Shown: positions 1 to 8,189 of the stretch, in pieces | How the letters are laid out: the number at the start of each line of letters is the position of its first letter | Position numbering within the stretch: the first letter of the stretch is position 1 | Source: Chitinophagaceae bacterium | GTDB lineage: Bacteria > Bacteroidota > Bacteroidia > Chitinophagales > Chitinophagaceae | Length of the DNA: 62,654 bases | Assembly (NCBI GenBank): GCA_004173355.1 | Contig: SEAD01000012.1 | Span: 1-62,654 of the forward strand | Direction of reading: 5' to 3' | Program-made: the position numbers and the translations under genes | Notes under the pieces: generated by a model | The model's input: the letters and a program-made list of their open reading frames with translations, nothing else | What the model was told of the DNA's origin: nothing | Database searches by the model: none

Positions 1-36
1 GCCCGTAAAACCGCCCTGAATCCGGCGCCCCGGTGA

Positions 37-210
37 TTAGCCGGTATTGCCCGGCCTGCGGAACCGGCGGGTGATCATTTTCCAGTCACGCTGGTGGCGT
101 CCGGCCACCATGTCAAAATACTGGTTCGCTAAATTATACCAGGGGTTAAATGCACCTGCCTGTTCGTCAATCTGGCGGATCTGCTGCCAGAGGGTAACAA
201 TCTTGTTCAT
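37..210 (-). CDS. small protein of unknown function (57 aa)
   Basis: A short closed reading frame of 57 codons from ATG at 210 to TAA at 37-39. An in-frame TAA lies a few codons upstream of the start, so it is not the tail of a longer frame. The peptide is rich in aromatic and basic residues (NPWYNLANQYF in the middle, ITRRFRRPGN at the end) and has no signal peptide or membrane segment. Its codon use resembles the neighbouring genes. I do not recognise the family. It lies just downstream of, and on the same strand as, the lipoprotein gene at 278-1735, so the two could share a transcript. It could be a chance ORF. Confidence 0.45.
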   Translation of the reverse strand: MNKIVTLWQQIRQIDEQAGAFNPWYNLANQYFDMVAGRHQRDWKMITRRFRRPGNTG

Positions 211-277
211 CACCGGATTTTAAAGTTCAACGTTAAAATATCAGTTTCCGGTGAGATTCAAAAGCGCCGTGGAAAAA

Positions 278-1735
278 TCATCGCTTTCCGACCTGCTGCC
301 CGTCGACTCCGTAATTGGATGGCTGGTTCGGAAATCCATTACTGTCAAGAATCAGCGGCGTTGAGGTCATCAATCCATTCTGGACAGGGAATCGCCATTT
401 TTCATTACCATTTAAGGCATCCAGTGCGTAAAAATTATGCGTACCTCCGCCTCCGATATAAACGATGCCATCCGACACTGATGCGGAGGCGCTGTTCGTC
501 AGGAGTTGTTTTTTCCAGAGCGTTTCACCATTCGCCGCGTTGAGCGCATAAAAGTAAAGATCATCAGCCCCGATATAAACTATGTTGTTTGCCACACAGG
601 GGCTTGAACTGAAGCCTGTGTTTTCCAGTTTATTCCATACCAGGTTACCGGTAACGGCGTCCAGCGCGAAGAAGCTGCCGGCTTCCTGGTTGCCCGGAAA
701 ATTATACCAGCCACCCATATATACCCTGTTGTTTGCCACGGTCGGGCTGCATGCCTCCAATGACACACCGGCGGGATAAGACCATTTCAGGATGCCTGTC
801 TGTGCATCTATTGCATATAAATTCCGGTCGCGGCTTCCTACATATAACGTTTCATTGTAAAGGCATGCCGCTGACTGGTTGATCATGGCATTCGTCTGGT
901 AATGCCAGACGTACCGGCCAGTGGCGGTATCCAGTGCATACATATTTCCATCAGAACTTCCGAAACAAACCAGGTTTTGGAATATGACCGCACTGGAACT
1001 GACATTTGATCCCGTGCGGAACGACCATTTCAGGTTGCCGGTTTGTGCGTCCAGTGCCATGAAGTCATCGTCGTTGTTTCCGACATACACTGTGTTGCCA
1101 TGAATGACCGCATCGGACTCGATTCCGGTCTGTCCTGTGAGTTGTTTCCACAGGACTTCGCCAGTCGATGCTTTAAATGCATACACATAGTTGTCGATTC
1201 CCCCGACATAGACCACGCCATCCTTATACGTTGGTGATGAATAAGCAAAGGATGCCGTGCTGCTATACTTCCATTTCAGGGCACCGGTCTTTGCATTCAG
1301 CGCATAGAAGCTATTATCGCCGCTCCCGAAGAACACCAGGTTGGCAGGGATTGCATTTTTTATGATCACAGTGTAAATTCCCTGTGATCCGTCTTCCGCA
1401 GTGACGGTATATTGAACCGGACTACTAAAATCCTGTTGCACCCCGCTTGCAGGGGAAATAGATATTCCTGAAATAATAATGACTGGTGTCAGGGCGGTGA
1501 GATCTGTTTCTTCCGGAACCGTCACGCGGATAGTATCATTGACTATTGTCACTGATACCGTCGAAGAATCGATTACGGAGCCATTTGCCTTCCGCAGGGT
1601 AAGTGAAATGATTTCATGGCTGTTATCCGAAACCTCCGGATTGTCTTTTTCGCAGGACGAAAAAAGACAGATCAGCGCAAACAGGAAAAGGCAAGGCAGG
1701 GCCTTGCGGGCAGGCATAAGGTGGTGGTGGTTCAT
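278..1735 (-). CDS. lipoprotein with PQQ-type beta-propeller
   Basis: A 485-residue exported protein. The N-terminus has a hydrophobic stretch ending in a lipobox-like FSSC (Cys near residue 28), so it is probably a lipoprotein of the cell envelope. Residues about 35-125 form an Ig-like, DUF5018-like region (VTIVNDTIRVTVPEET; YTVTAEDGSQGIYTVIIKN). From about residue 130 onward there are seven to eight repeats of the type VVYVGG..YVYAFKASTGEVLWK, the tryptophan-docking blades of PQQ-dehydrogenase/BamB-like propellers. The quinoprotein fold does not imply bound PQQ; such lipoproteins mostly act in binding or assembly. Two starts are possible: Met1, or Met7 (MPARK, at 1717), which gives a more usual signal peptide. 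The ligand is unknown. Confidence 0.85.
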   Translation of the reverse strand: MNHHHLMPARKALPCLFLFALICLFSSCEKDNPEVSDNSHEIISLTLRKANGSVIDSSTVSVTIVNDTIRVTVPEETDLTALTPVIIISGISISPASGVQQDFSSPVQYTVTAEDGSQGIYTVIIKNAIPANLVFFGSGDNSFYALNAKTGALKWKYSSTASFAYSSPTYKDGVVYVGGIDNYVYAFKASTGEVLWKQLTGQTGIESDAVIHGNTVYVGNNDDDFMALDAQTGNLKWSFRTGSNVSSSAVIFQNLVCFGSSDGNMYALDTATGRYVWHYQTNAMINQSAACLYNETLYVGSRDRNLYAIDAQTGILKWSYPAGVSLEACSPTVANNRVYMGGWYNFPGNQEAGSFFALDAVTGNLVWNKLENTGFSSSPCVANNIVYIGADDLYFYALNAANGETLWKKQLLTNSASASVSDGIVYIGGGGTHNFYALDALNGNEKWRFPVQNGLMTSTPLILDSNGFPNQPSNYGVDGQQVGKR

Positions 1736-1867
1736 AGGGCAATATAATAAACATCCTCATATGGGACAACGCCGGGGACGGTACGAAACGGGAGTCTGCC
1801 GCGGGTCTGCCTGGCTATCTGCCGGGGCAATGGTGGTTTCTATTAAATTGTAGAACAGATGCATAAA

Positions 1868-1892
1868 CAAAAAAACCCGCTCAAAGAGCGGG
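1868..1892 (-). terminator. intrinsic terminator after tRNA-Gln
   Basis: Read on the minus strand, a 7-bp stem (arms 1886-1892 and 1876-1882) with a 3-nt loop is followed by a run of eight T (complement of 1868-1875). It lies 17 nt past the tRNA-Gln 3' end. Confidence 0.85.
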
Positions 1893-1908
1893 CTTCATTT
1901 TTAACCTG

Positions 1909-1979
1909 TTGACCCATAAGGATTCGAACCTTAAATGACTGAACCAAAATCAGTAGTGTTACCATTACACCATGGGTCA
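1909..1979 (-). tRNA. tRNA-Gln (anticodon TTG)
   Basis: A complete cloverleaf on the minus strand. The acceptor TGACCCA (1979-1973) pairs with TGGGTCA (1916-1910) and the discriminator is A. The anticodon stem ACTGA/TCAGT encloses loop TTTTGGT with anticodon TTG. The T-arm GGTTCGAATCC is canonical. No CCA is encoded. It lies 69 nt downstream of cphA on the same strand, with its own possible promoter and terminator. Confidence 0.95.
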
Positions 1980-1985
1980 ATCCGT

Positions 1986-2017
1986 TTAAAATAGGGAGTC
2001 CGGCTCTTTCCCCCAAA
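1986..2017 (-). promoter_or_regulatory. possible promoter of tRNA-Gln
   Basis: On the minus strand TTTG (2017-2014) is followed after 20 nt by TATTTTAA (1993-1986), a 6-of-8 match to the Bacteroidota -7 motif TAnnTTTG. It ends 6 nt before the tRNA. The match is imperfect. Confidence 0.35.
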
Positions 2018-2048
2018 TGCTTTTCAAAGAAAATTAAACATTTACCGG

Positions 2049-4679
2049 TCAGGAAACCGGGGTTTTATCTTCGCGTTCCTTTAGTTCCCTGATTTTGTCG
2101 ATTGCACCCGCAACCACATCACACATAATGACATAGAGCGCACCCTGCACCGGATTTGCATAGATATATTCCAGTGCTTCGTTCTCGTTCGGGATCACCC
2201 GGGTTGGATGGTTCGGGTCCACATCACTGATCCCCGCATGCAGCAGGCCAATGATTTCCTCGGCCGTCCGCCCGCGGAGGTTTTTATCGCACCGGATGAT
2301 GATTTCGTCAAAATGTTTCGCGGAAATGCTTCCGAGTGCCCGGATATCCTCATCCCGCCGGTCGCCGGTACCGGAAATGATCCCGATTTTCCGGGTGTAC
2401 TCAAGCTTGTCGACAAACTCACCGAGCAAACGCAATCCATGGGGATTGTGCGCAAAATCGGCGAGCATGGTATAATTCCTGAACTGGAAAAAATTCAGCC
2501 GTCCCGGTGTCTGTGCCGAAGAAGGGATAAATGAATTCAGGCTCGACCGGATATCCTCGATCGAAATATCCCTGAACAAATAGGTGGCAAGCACGGCCGG
2601 AAGGCAGTTCTGCACATTATGGATTGCCTTGCCTTCGTATGTCAGCGGGATATCCTTCACCGGAAGTACCCTGATTTTCCAGGTTCCTTTCATGATACTG
2701 ATATAGCCATTCTCAAATACGGTCGCCAGGCCACCCCTTGCACAGTGCCTCTTGATCCGCGGATTGTTTTCATCCATTGAAAACAACGCCACATTACAGG
2801 TCAGGCCCTCGCGCATGCCATAGACGAGGTCGTCATCAGCATTGAGTATTGCATATCCATGGGGAAATACCGTTTCGGGTAATACGGCTTTTACTTTGGC
2901 CATCTGCTCTACGGTGTTGATGCCACCAAGACCCATATGGTCCGCGGCCACATTGGTGACAATCGCCACATCACAATGCTGGAAAGACAATCCGTTTTTC
3001 AGGATCCCGCCTCGTGCACACTCCAGTACGGCAAACTCAACAGTGGGATCTTTTAATACAAAGGCCGAACTCACCGGACCGGTGCAATCGCCTTTCATCA
3101 TCATCTGGTTCTGGATATATACCCCGTCGGAAGTGGTATAACCTACTTTTTTTCCCGCACTCTTTACAATATGCGCCGTGAGGCGGGTAGTGGTGGTTTT
3201 CCCATTGGTGCCGGTGATGGCAATGATCGGGATCCTTCCATTACTCCCCTTTGGGAAAAGCATATCCACCACGGGCTCGGCCACGTTTCGCGGCAGGCCC
3301 TCTGATGGTTCAATATGCATCCGGAAGCCGGGTGCTGCATTGACTTCAAGGATCGCACCGCCATTTTCGGATACGGGTGTGCGCAGGTCCATGGCCATAA
3401 TATCGATGCCACAGATATCGAGACCGATGATCTTCGCGATGCGCTCGCACATCACAATATTGGCGGGATGTATTTCGTCCGATACATCGGTGGAAGTACC
3501 ACCGGTTGAAAGGTTGGCAGTTGGTTTCACCGCAACAAACTCGCCTTTCGCTGGTACGGTCTCCAGCGTATATCCTTTTTCCGCCAGGATTTTTTCAGTA
3601 AAACCGTCCACCTTGATCTGCGTAAGTACTTTCTCATGCCCGAAGCCACGGCGTGAATCCTTGTTTACCTCATCGATCAGCCACTGGATCGTATGTTTGC
3701 CGTCACCGATGACTGAAGCCGGTGTGCGGAGCGCGGCACAGATAAATTTATAATTGATCACCAGTACGCGGAAGTCGAACCCGGTGATATATTTCTCCAC
3801 GATCGAACTCCGTCCATACAGCTGTGCTGCAGCCAGTGCCTTGGTGGCCTGTTCCCAGGTGGTGATATTGGTGGTATTCCCCTTTCCATGGTTGCCATCG
3901 ATTGGTTTTATCACCAGCGGGTAGCCATACGTATCCACGGCTTCCCGCAGTCCCTCTTCGGTACGGATCACCATGCCTTTGGGTACCGGGATTTCCGCTG
4001 CGCTCAAAAGGTTTTTTGTTTCTTCCTTATCGCATGCGATGTCCACCGCAATATTCCCGGTAGTGGATGCAATAGTGGCCCGGATCCGTTTCTGGTGCAC
4101 CCCGTAACCCAGCTGGACCAGGCTTTGTTTATTGAGCCGGATAAACGGGATATTCCTTTTAGCGGCTTCATCCACGATACAGCCGGTTGAGGGGCCGAGA
4201 CGGGTATCTTCCCGGATTTCACGCATCTGCTGGATATCGGGTTCGAGGTCGTACGGGGTATTGTCGACCAGCGCCTGTGCGATCCGCACCGAGGCCCTGG
4301 CGGCATACACGCCCGCATCTTCTTCCATATAATCAAACACTACATGGTACACACCATCCCGCTCACCCGTACCGCGTGTGCGGCCAAACCCGCAGTCCAT
4401 CCCCGCAAGCGTCATTATCTCCAAAGCAATATGTTCTATCACATGTCCCATCCAGGTACCCTCGTCCACGCGACTGAAAAACCCGCCAGCCACGCCTTCA
4501 CTGCAGCGATGCGACTGCAGGCTCGGCAGCAGTATTTCGAGTCGTTCCCTGAATCCCGGGATCTTGTTCGTCGGCAGCTGTTCAAGCTCTTCCAGGTCCA
4601 GTTTCATCTGGATCAGTTTGGGTCGCCTGACACTCCAGTAGTTTGGTCCCCTGAGCACTTTGATCTCGAGTATTCGCAT
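2049..4679 (-). CDS. cphA: cyanophycin synthetase
   Basis: Makes multi-L-arginyl-poly-L-aspartate (cyanophycin), a nitrogen storage polymer, by alternating ATP-dependent addition of Asp to the backbone and Arg to the Asp side chain. I use ATG at 4679 because it begins the family N-terminus MRILEIKVLRGPNYWS; the longer frame to 4718 adds 13 atypical residues. This gives 876 residues, the usual CphA length. The order is an N-terminal CphA domain (1 to about 160), an ATP-grasp domain (about 210-475, with KPIDGNHGKG and a metal-site-like EVNAAPG), then a Mur-ligase domain with P-loop ITGTNGKTTTT near 489-498. Divergent from a permease, with cyanophycinase 1.8 kb beyond. A dipeptide-using CphA2 is less likely because both ATP-binding halves look intact. 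Confidence 0.95.
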   Translation of the reverse strand: MRILEIKVLRGPNYWSVRRPKLIQMKLDLEELEQLPTNKIPGFRERLEILLPSLQSHRCSEGVAGGFFSRVDEGTWMGHVIEHIALEIMTLAGMDCGFGRTRGTGERDGVYHVVFDYMEEDAGVYAARASVRIAQALVDNTPYDLEPDIQQMREIREDTRLGPSTGCIVDEAAKRNIPFIRLNKQSLVQLGYGVHQKRIRATIASTTGNIAVDIACDKEETKNLLSAAEIPVPKGMVIRTEEGLREAVDTYGYPLVIKPIDGNHGKGNTTNITTWEQATKALAAAQLYGRSSIVEKYITGFDFRVLVINYKFICAALRTPASVIGDGKHTIQWLIDEVNKDSRRGFGHEKVLTQIKVDGFTEKILAEKGYTLETVPAKGEFVAVKPTANLSTGGTSTDVSDEIHPANIVMCERIAKIIGLDICGIDIMAMDLRTPVSENGGAILEVNAAPGFRMHIEPSEGLPRNVAEPVVDMLFPKGSNGRIPIIAITGTNGKTTTTRLTAHIVKSAGKKVGYTTSDGVYIQNQMMMKGDCTGPVSSAFVLKDPTVEFAVLECARGGILKNGLSFQHCDVAIVTNVAADHMGLGGINTVEQMAKVKAVLPETVFPHGYAILNADDDLVYGMREGLTCNVALFSMDENNPRIKRHCARGGLATVFENGYISIMKGTWKIRVLPVKDIPLTYEGKAIHNVQNCLPAVLATYLFRDISIEDIRSSLNSFIPSSAQTPGRLNFFQFRNYTMLADFAHNPHGLRLLGEFVDKLEYTRKIGIISGTGDRRDEDIRALGSISAKHFDEIIIRCDKNLRGRTAEEIIGLLHAGISDVDPNHPTRVIPNENEALEYIYANPVQGALYVIMCDVVAGAIDKIRELKEREDKTPVS

Positions 4680-4752
4680 GATGGATTGTTTTTCGGAAGT
4701 TAAACGATTTTGCATCACGCTCCAATAAGCAGGGGTATATTACACTGTCCTG

Positions 4753-4778
4753 CCGGAAAGCAGCGCAACATTTTCCGG
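4753..4778. promoter_or_regulatory. inverted repeat in the cphA/permease divergent region
   Basis: CCGGAAA (4753-4759) and TTTCCGG (4772-4778) are perfect inverted arms with a 12-nt gap, inside the 110-nt region between the divergent cphA and permease starts. This is a possible operator; no regulator is identifiable. Confidence 0.25.
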
Positions 4779-4789
4779 TACATGCTGTT

Positions 4790-6175
4790 GTGGCAGGCAG
4801 ACTGATTAATTCCTTTTTTTTGAACCAGCCAGACACCAACCGCAAAATCACACTGCTCCAGGCCACCGCCATCAACATGATTGATATGGTTGGCATCGGC
4901 CCCTTCGTCGTCATCCCTTTCGTGGTCAGCCAGTTCAGCAACGGACTGTTTCTCTGGGCATGGATATTCGGCGCTTTCGCGGCGCTGGCCGATGGCATGA
5001 TCTGGAGTGAGCTGGGGGCACGATACCCGCTCGCAGGTGGCACCTATAATTTCCACCGTATTGCTTTCGGGGAAAAGGGCGGGAAAATGATGGGGTTCCT
5101 GTTTGTCTGGCAGACCAGCATACAGGCCCCGCTGGTCGTGGCTTCCGGGGCAATCGGTTTTGCACAGTACCTTACCTATCTCGTGGACCTCACGGCCCTG
5201 CAGCAGAAAATGGTGTCGGGCGGACTGGTCATCCTCGTGCTCCTGCTGTTGTACCGGAAAATCGAAACCATCGGTCGTATTTCCGTGGTGCTTGGTACAA
5301 TCGTTATCCTTACCATCTGCTGGATCATCATCGGGGGATTGCTCAACCAGCGGCACAGTGTGCAGTTGCTGCCTGCCACCGGTCAGTCGTTTTCCGCAAC
5401 TGCCTTTATTGCTGCTATCGGGTATGGTTCACTGAAGACCGTGTATTCCTATCTTGGTTATTATAATGTATGCCATCTCGGTGGGGAAATCCGGAAGCCC
5501 GGTATCAATATCCCCCGAAGTATATTTATTTCCATCATTGGCATTGCAATCCTTTACCTGCTGATGAACTACAGTATCATGGGCGTGATTCGCTGGCAGA
5601 CAGTCAGGGCCAATGACAAATACCTGGTGAGTTCATTTATGGAAATCGTGTATGGAGGCAGGGCCGCGGTAGTGGTGACGGTGCTGATCCTGCTCATCGC
5701 CCTTTCCTCTTTGTTCGCCGTGGTACTGGGTTATTCGCGGGTACCGTATGCGGCTGCACTGGATGGAAATTTTTTTCCGGTGTTCAGCAAACTGCATCCA
5801 ACCAAAAACTTTCCCTATGTATCGCTGCTGGTATTATGTGCCACGGGATTTGTGTTCAGTCTTTTTATGCGGCTGGGTGATGTGATCACGGCGATCCTGG
5901 CGATGCGGATCCTGGTGCAGTTTATCGGGCAGGCGGCCGGGGTAGTGTTGTTGCGCCGCCGGTTTGGCACAGGGGACCTTCCCTTCCGGATGTGGCTTTA
6001 TCCGCTGCCGGTAATTGTATCACTGGCGATCTGGATTTTCCTGTTTTGTTCAACAGGATGGTTTGCCTTTTACGGACTGGGGATTGCGGCCACCGGTGTA
6101 CTGGTATACCTGCTGCTCAATCGCGGAGTTATTCCTTTTTGGTCCTCGATTTCAGGAAGTAAAAAAACGCAATGA
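4790..6175 (+). CDS. amino acid permease (APC superfamily)
   Basis: A polytopic inner-membrane protein of up to 461 residues with about twelve hydrophobic segments. The first segment carries the APC-type motif TAINMIDMVGIGPFVVIPF. The family catalyses proton- or sodium-coupled uptake or exchange of amino acids. The start is uncertain: no ATG precedes the first helix, so GTG at 4790 or TTG at 4823 (giving MNQPDTNRKITLLQ) are the options. It is divergent from cphA and upstream of cphB, which suggests supply or export of Asp, Arg or a cyanophycin breakdown product, but this substrate is only an inference. Its last 47 nt overlap a small membrane-protein gene on the other strand. Confidence 0.85.
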   Translation: MAGRLINSFFLNQPDTNRKITLLQATAINMIDMVGIGPFVVIPFVVSQFSNGLFLWAWIFGAFAALADGMIWSELGARYPLAGGTYNFHRIAFGEKGGKMMGFLFVWQTSIQAPLVVASGAIGFAQYLTYLVDLTALQQKMVSGGLVILVLLLLYRKIETIGRISVVLGTIVILTICWIIIGGLLNQRHSVQLLPATGQSFSATAFIAAIGYGSLKTVYSYLGYYNVCHLGGEIRKPGINIPRSIFISIIGIAILYLLMNYSIMGVIRWQTVRANDKYLVSSFMEIVYGGRAAVVVTVLILLIALSSLFAVVLGYSRVPYAAALDGNFFPVFSKLHPTKNFPYVSLLVLCATGFVFSLFMRLGDVITAILAMRILVQFIGQAAGVVLLRRRFGTGDLPFRMWLYPLPVIVSLAIWIFLFCSTGWFAFYGLGIAATGVLVYLLLNRGVIPFWSSISGSKKTQ

Positions 6176-6338
6176 CATGCAGTGTAAAAAAGAAAAGCAA
6201 GAGCAGCAGTAACGAAACAAAACCGGCGAACAGGATCCAGCTGTCAGTGAGATCGTACCGGAGGATCCAGGTGAGCAGGTAGGTGGTGAGCAGCGCATGC
6301 AGTAAAAGAGCGAAAACGCGGCGGAAAAGTCTGCCCAT
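6129..6338 (-). CDS. small two-helix membrane protein (69 aa)
   Basis: A 69-residue frame with ATG at 6338. It has a basic N-terminus (MGRLFRRVF), two long hydrophobic stretches (about 9-25 and 37-61) and a basic C-terminus (LKSRTKKE). This balanced layout is typical of a real small membrane protein rather than a shadow ORF, and most of the frame (6176-6338) lies outside any other gene. Its 3' end overlaps the permease 3' end in convergent orientation. I do not recognise a family. Its place between the permease and cyanophycinase makes a link to the polymer locus possible but unproven. Confidence 0.55.
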   Translation of the reverse strand: MGRLFRRVFALLLHALLTTYLLTWILRYDLTDSWILFAGFVSLLLLLLFFFTLHVIAFFYFLKSRTKKE

Positions 6339-6470
6339 TCGATGGAGTATTGTTTAGTTTCCCAAATGTATCGGTTTTCACGGTCCCGCCAATCCCACAA
6401 ACAGGGGGTTTTCTTTCTCCACATATCCACATCCCAAGTCCATAAAGCTCGCAGGCTCTTATATTTCCAT

Positions 6471-6478
6471 TAAATTTG
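6471..6478 (+). promoter_or_regulatory. -7 promoter element of cphB
   Basis: TAAATTTG, an exact match to the Bacteroidota -7 motif TAnnTTTG, ends 21 nt before the cphB ATG. This predicts a short leader of roughly 15 nt. Confidence 0.6.
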
Positions 6479-6499
6479 GGGCTGACCAAACCCCTTTGA

Positions 6500-7393
6500 A
6501 TGGACCATCCAAAAGGTAAGCTGATCGCCGTTGGCGGCGCAGAAGATAAAGGCACAAACCTGGAGACCGGAGATATTTTCAGAAATAACCTCAACTTTTT
6601 TGAGCTCGGCATCCTTCGCCGGGTTGTGGAAGAGGCCGGCGGTCCTTCCGCGCGGATCGAAATCATTACCACCGCCTCCACCATTCCATATGAAGTGGGT
6701 GAAAATTACCTGGATGCATTTGGAAAAATTTCCTGTACCAATGTAGGGGTAATGCATATCCGCAACCGGCAGGACACCCAGAACCCGGATTTCCTGGAAC
6801 GGATCCGCAGTTGTGATGCGGTAATGTTCAGTGGCGGCAACCAGCTGCGGCTGAGTGCAACCGATGGTGGTACCGAGTTCCTGCGGATCATGAAACGCCG
6901 TTACCTTGAAGAAAATTTCCTGATCGCCGGTACCAGTGCAGGAGCCATGGCTATGAGTAATACCATGATCTATGAAGGCAATGCCACTCGTGCCCACCTG
7001 AAAGGCGAAGTAAAAATCACTACGGGTCTTGGTTTTATCAATACCCTGATCATCGACTCCCATTTTGAAAAACGCGGACGGTTTGGCCGGCTTGCGCAGG
7101 CGGTAGCCACCAACCCGAGCTGTATCGGTATCGGGCTGGGGGAGGATACCGGGATGCTGATCACGGAAGGCAACAAGATGGAGGCGATCGGAAGCGGGCT
7201 GGTGGTGATCATCGACGGGCATGATATACTGCATTCCAATATCGCCGATATCCCGGATGGCAATCCGGTGAGTATCGAAAACCTGAAAGTCCACTTCTGC
7301 GAAAAAGGGAACGGTTACCTGATCCGCGAACGGCAGTTCCTCCCCGAAGCCGTGGATGGGGCAGTCATCAAAAAACAGGTGAGTGTGGAATAG
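6500..7393 (+). CDS. cphB: cyanophycinase
   Basis: A serine exopeptidase of family S51 that degrades cyanophycin to beta-Asp-Arg dipeptides in the cytosol. It has 297 residues, normal for the family, and no signal peptide. The nucleophile is Ser146 in the elbow GTSAGAM. His188 (DSHFEKRGRFGRL) and Glu215 (GLGEDTG) occupy the other expected active-site positions. SGGNQLRL near 111-118 is also characteristic. An exact -7 promoter motif lies just upstream, so it is probably transcribed separately from the permease. The dipeptide product needs an isoaspartyl dipeptidase; a candidate is encoded at 46534-47475. Confidence 0.95.
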   Translation: MDHPKGKLIAVGGAEDKGTNLETGDIFRNNLNFFELGILRRVVEEAGGPSARIEIITTASTIPYEVGENYLDAFGKISCTNVGVMHIRNRQDTQNPDFLERIRSCDAVMFSGGNQLRLSATDGGTEFLRIMKRRYLEENFLIAGTSAGAMAMSNTMIYEGNATRAHLKGEVKITTGLGFINTLIIDSHFEKRGRFGRLAQAVATNPSCIGIGLGEDTGMLITEGNKMEAIGSGLVVIIDGHDILHSNIADIPDGNPVSIENLKVHFCEKGNGYLIRERQFLPEAVDGAVIKKQVSVE

Positions 7394-7411
7394 CGGTCCG
7401 TTGCGGACCGC
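7393..7411 (+). repeat. perfect hairpin spanning the cphB stop
   Basis: GCGGTCCG (7393-7400) and CGGACCGC (7404-7411) form an 8-bp perfect stem with a TTG loop. It begins on the last base of the cphB TAG. No T-run follows, so it is an mRNA 3'-end stabiliser or attenuator candidate rather than a classic terminator. Confidence 0.5.
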
Positions 7412-7442
7412 GTTACAATCCGGAAAGAAACAAGTCATTATT

Positions 7443-8114
7443 ATGAAATATATCATTGCTTCCCTGGCCCTCGGTTTACTCATGGCATTTACCACCCTGC
7501 AGAAAAAAAAGAAAGTGATTTTTTTTGGTGATTCAATCACGCAGGCGGGCGTACAACCCGGCGGATACATCAAAAGGGTTGATTCGATGAGTGCCGCGGC
7601 CGGCAAATCTGCCGAATACGAATTCCAGGGTGCGGGTATTGGTGGCAATAAAGTGTATGATCTCTATCTCCGGCTTGAAAGCGATGTACTGGATAAAAAA
7701 CCAGACCTGGTGTTTATTTATGTTGGTGTGAATGATGTATGGCATAAACGCCTTGCAGGTACCGGCACCGATGCGGATAAGTTCCAGCGTTTTTATCAGG
7801 CCCTCATCGACAAAATCAAAGCTGCCGGTGCAAAACTGGTGCTTGTCACGCCCGCTGCGATCGGGGAAAAGAACGATTTCAGTAACGAGCAGGATGGGGA
7901 CCTGAACCGCTACAGTGGCTTCATCCGTGAACTTGCATCGAAGAATAATCTCGCGATCGTTGATCTCCGGAAAATCTTCCACGACTACGAAGTAGCCAAT
8001 AACCCCAAAAATCTCGAAAAGGGAATCCTTACCACAGATGGCGTCCACCTCAATGCCGAAGGAAACCAGCTGGTGGCTGACCATTTCTGGAAAGCGGTGC
8101 AGGCTGCGAAATAA
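7443..8114 (+). CDS. SGNH/GDSL-family hydrolase
   Basis: A predicted secreted or membrane-tethered esterase or acyl hydrolase of the SGNH superfamily. I use ATG at 7443 (MKYIIASLALGLLMAF), which begins a signal peptide; the longer frame would start inside the preceding hairpin region. It has 223 residues. Block I is FFGDSITQAG with Ser31, block III is GVNDVW with Asn97, and block V is DGVHLN with Asp199 and His202, so the catalytic set is complete. The natural substrate (carbohydrate acetyl ester, lipid or other) cannot be read from sequence. It lies 49 nt downstream of cphB on the same strand and may be co-transcribed past the hairpin. Confidence 0.88.
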   Translation: MKYIIASLALGLLMAFTTLQKKKKVIFFGDSITQAGVQPGGYIKRVDSMSAAAGKSAEYEFQGAGIGGNKVYDLYLRLESDVLDKKPDLVFIYVGVNDVWHKRLAGTGTDADKFQRFYQALIDKIKAAGAKLVLVTPAAIGEKNDFSNEQDGDLNRYSGFIRELASKNNLAIVDLRKIFHDYEVANNPKNLEKGILTTDGVHLNAEGNQLVADHFWKAVQAAK

Positions 8115-8189
8115 CCCTGTTGCCCGCTGTGGGGCACAGCACCGGAAGGTGAACGTGAGACCAACCCGGCAGTCAGGCCGGTGCCGGCA

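Noticed and set aside
4480-5356. Minus-strand ORFs between cphA and the permease as extra genes
   Set aside because: They lie inside cphA and the permease in other frames and have no recognisable domains.
6470-7648. 392-residue minus-strand ORF over cphB and the GDSL gene
   Set aside because: Pure antisense shadow of two well-recognised genes; His- and Asp-rich pattern typical of reverse-frame translation.
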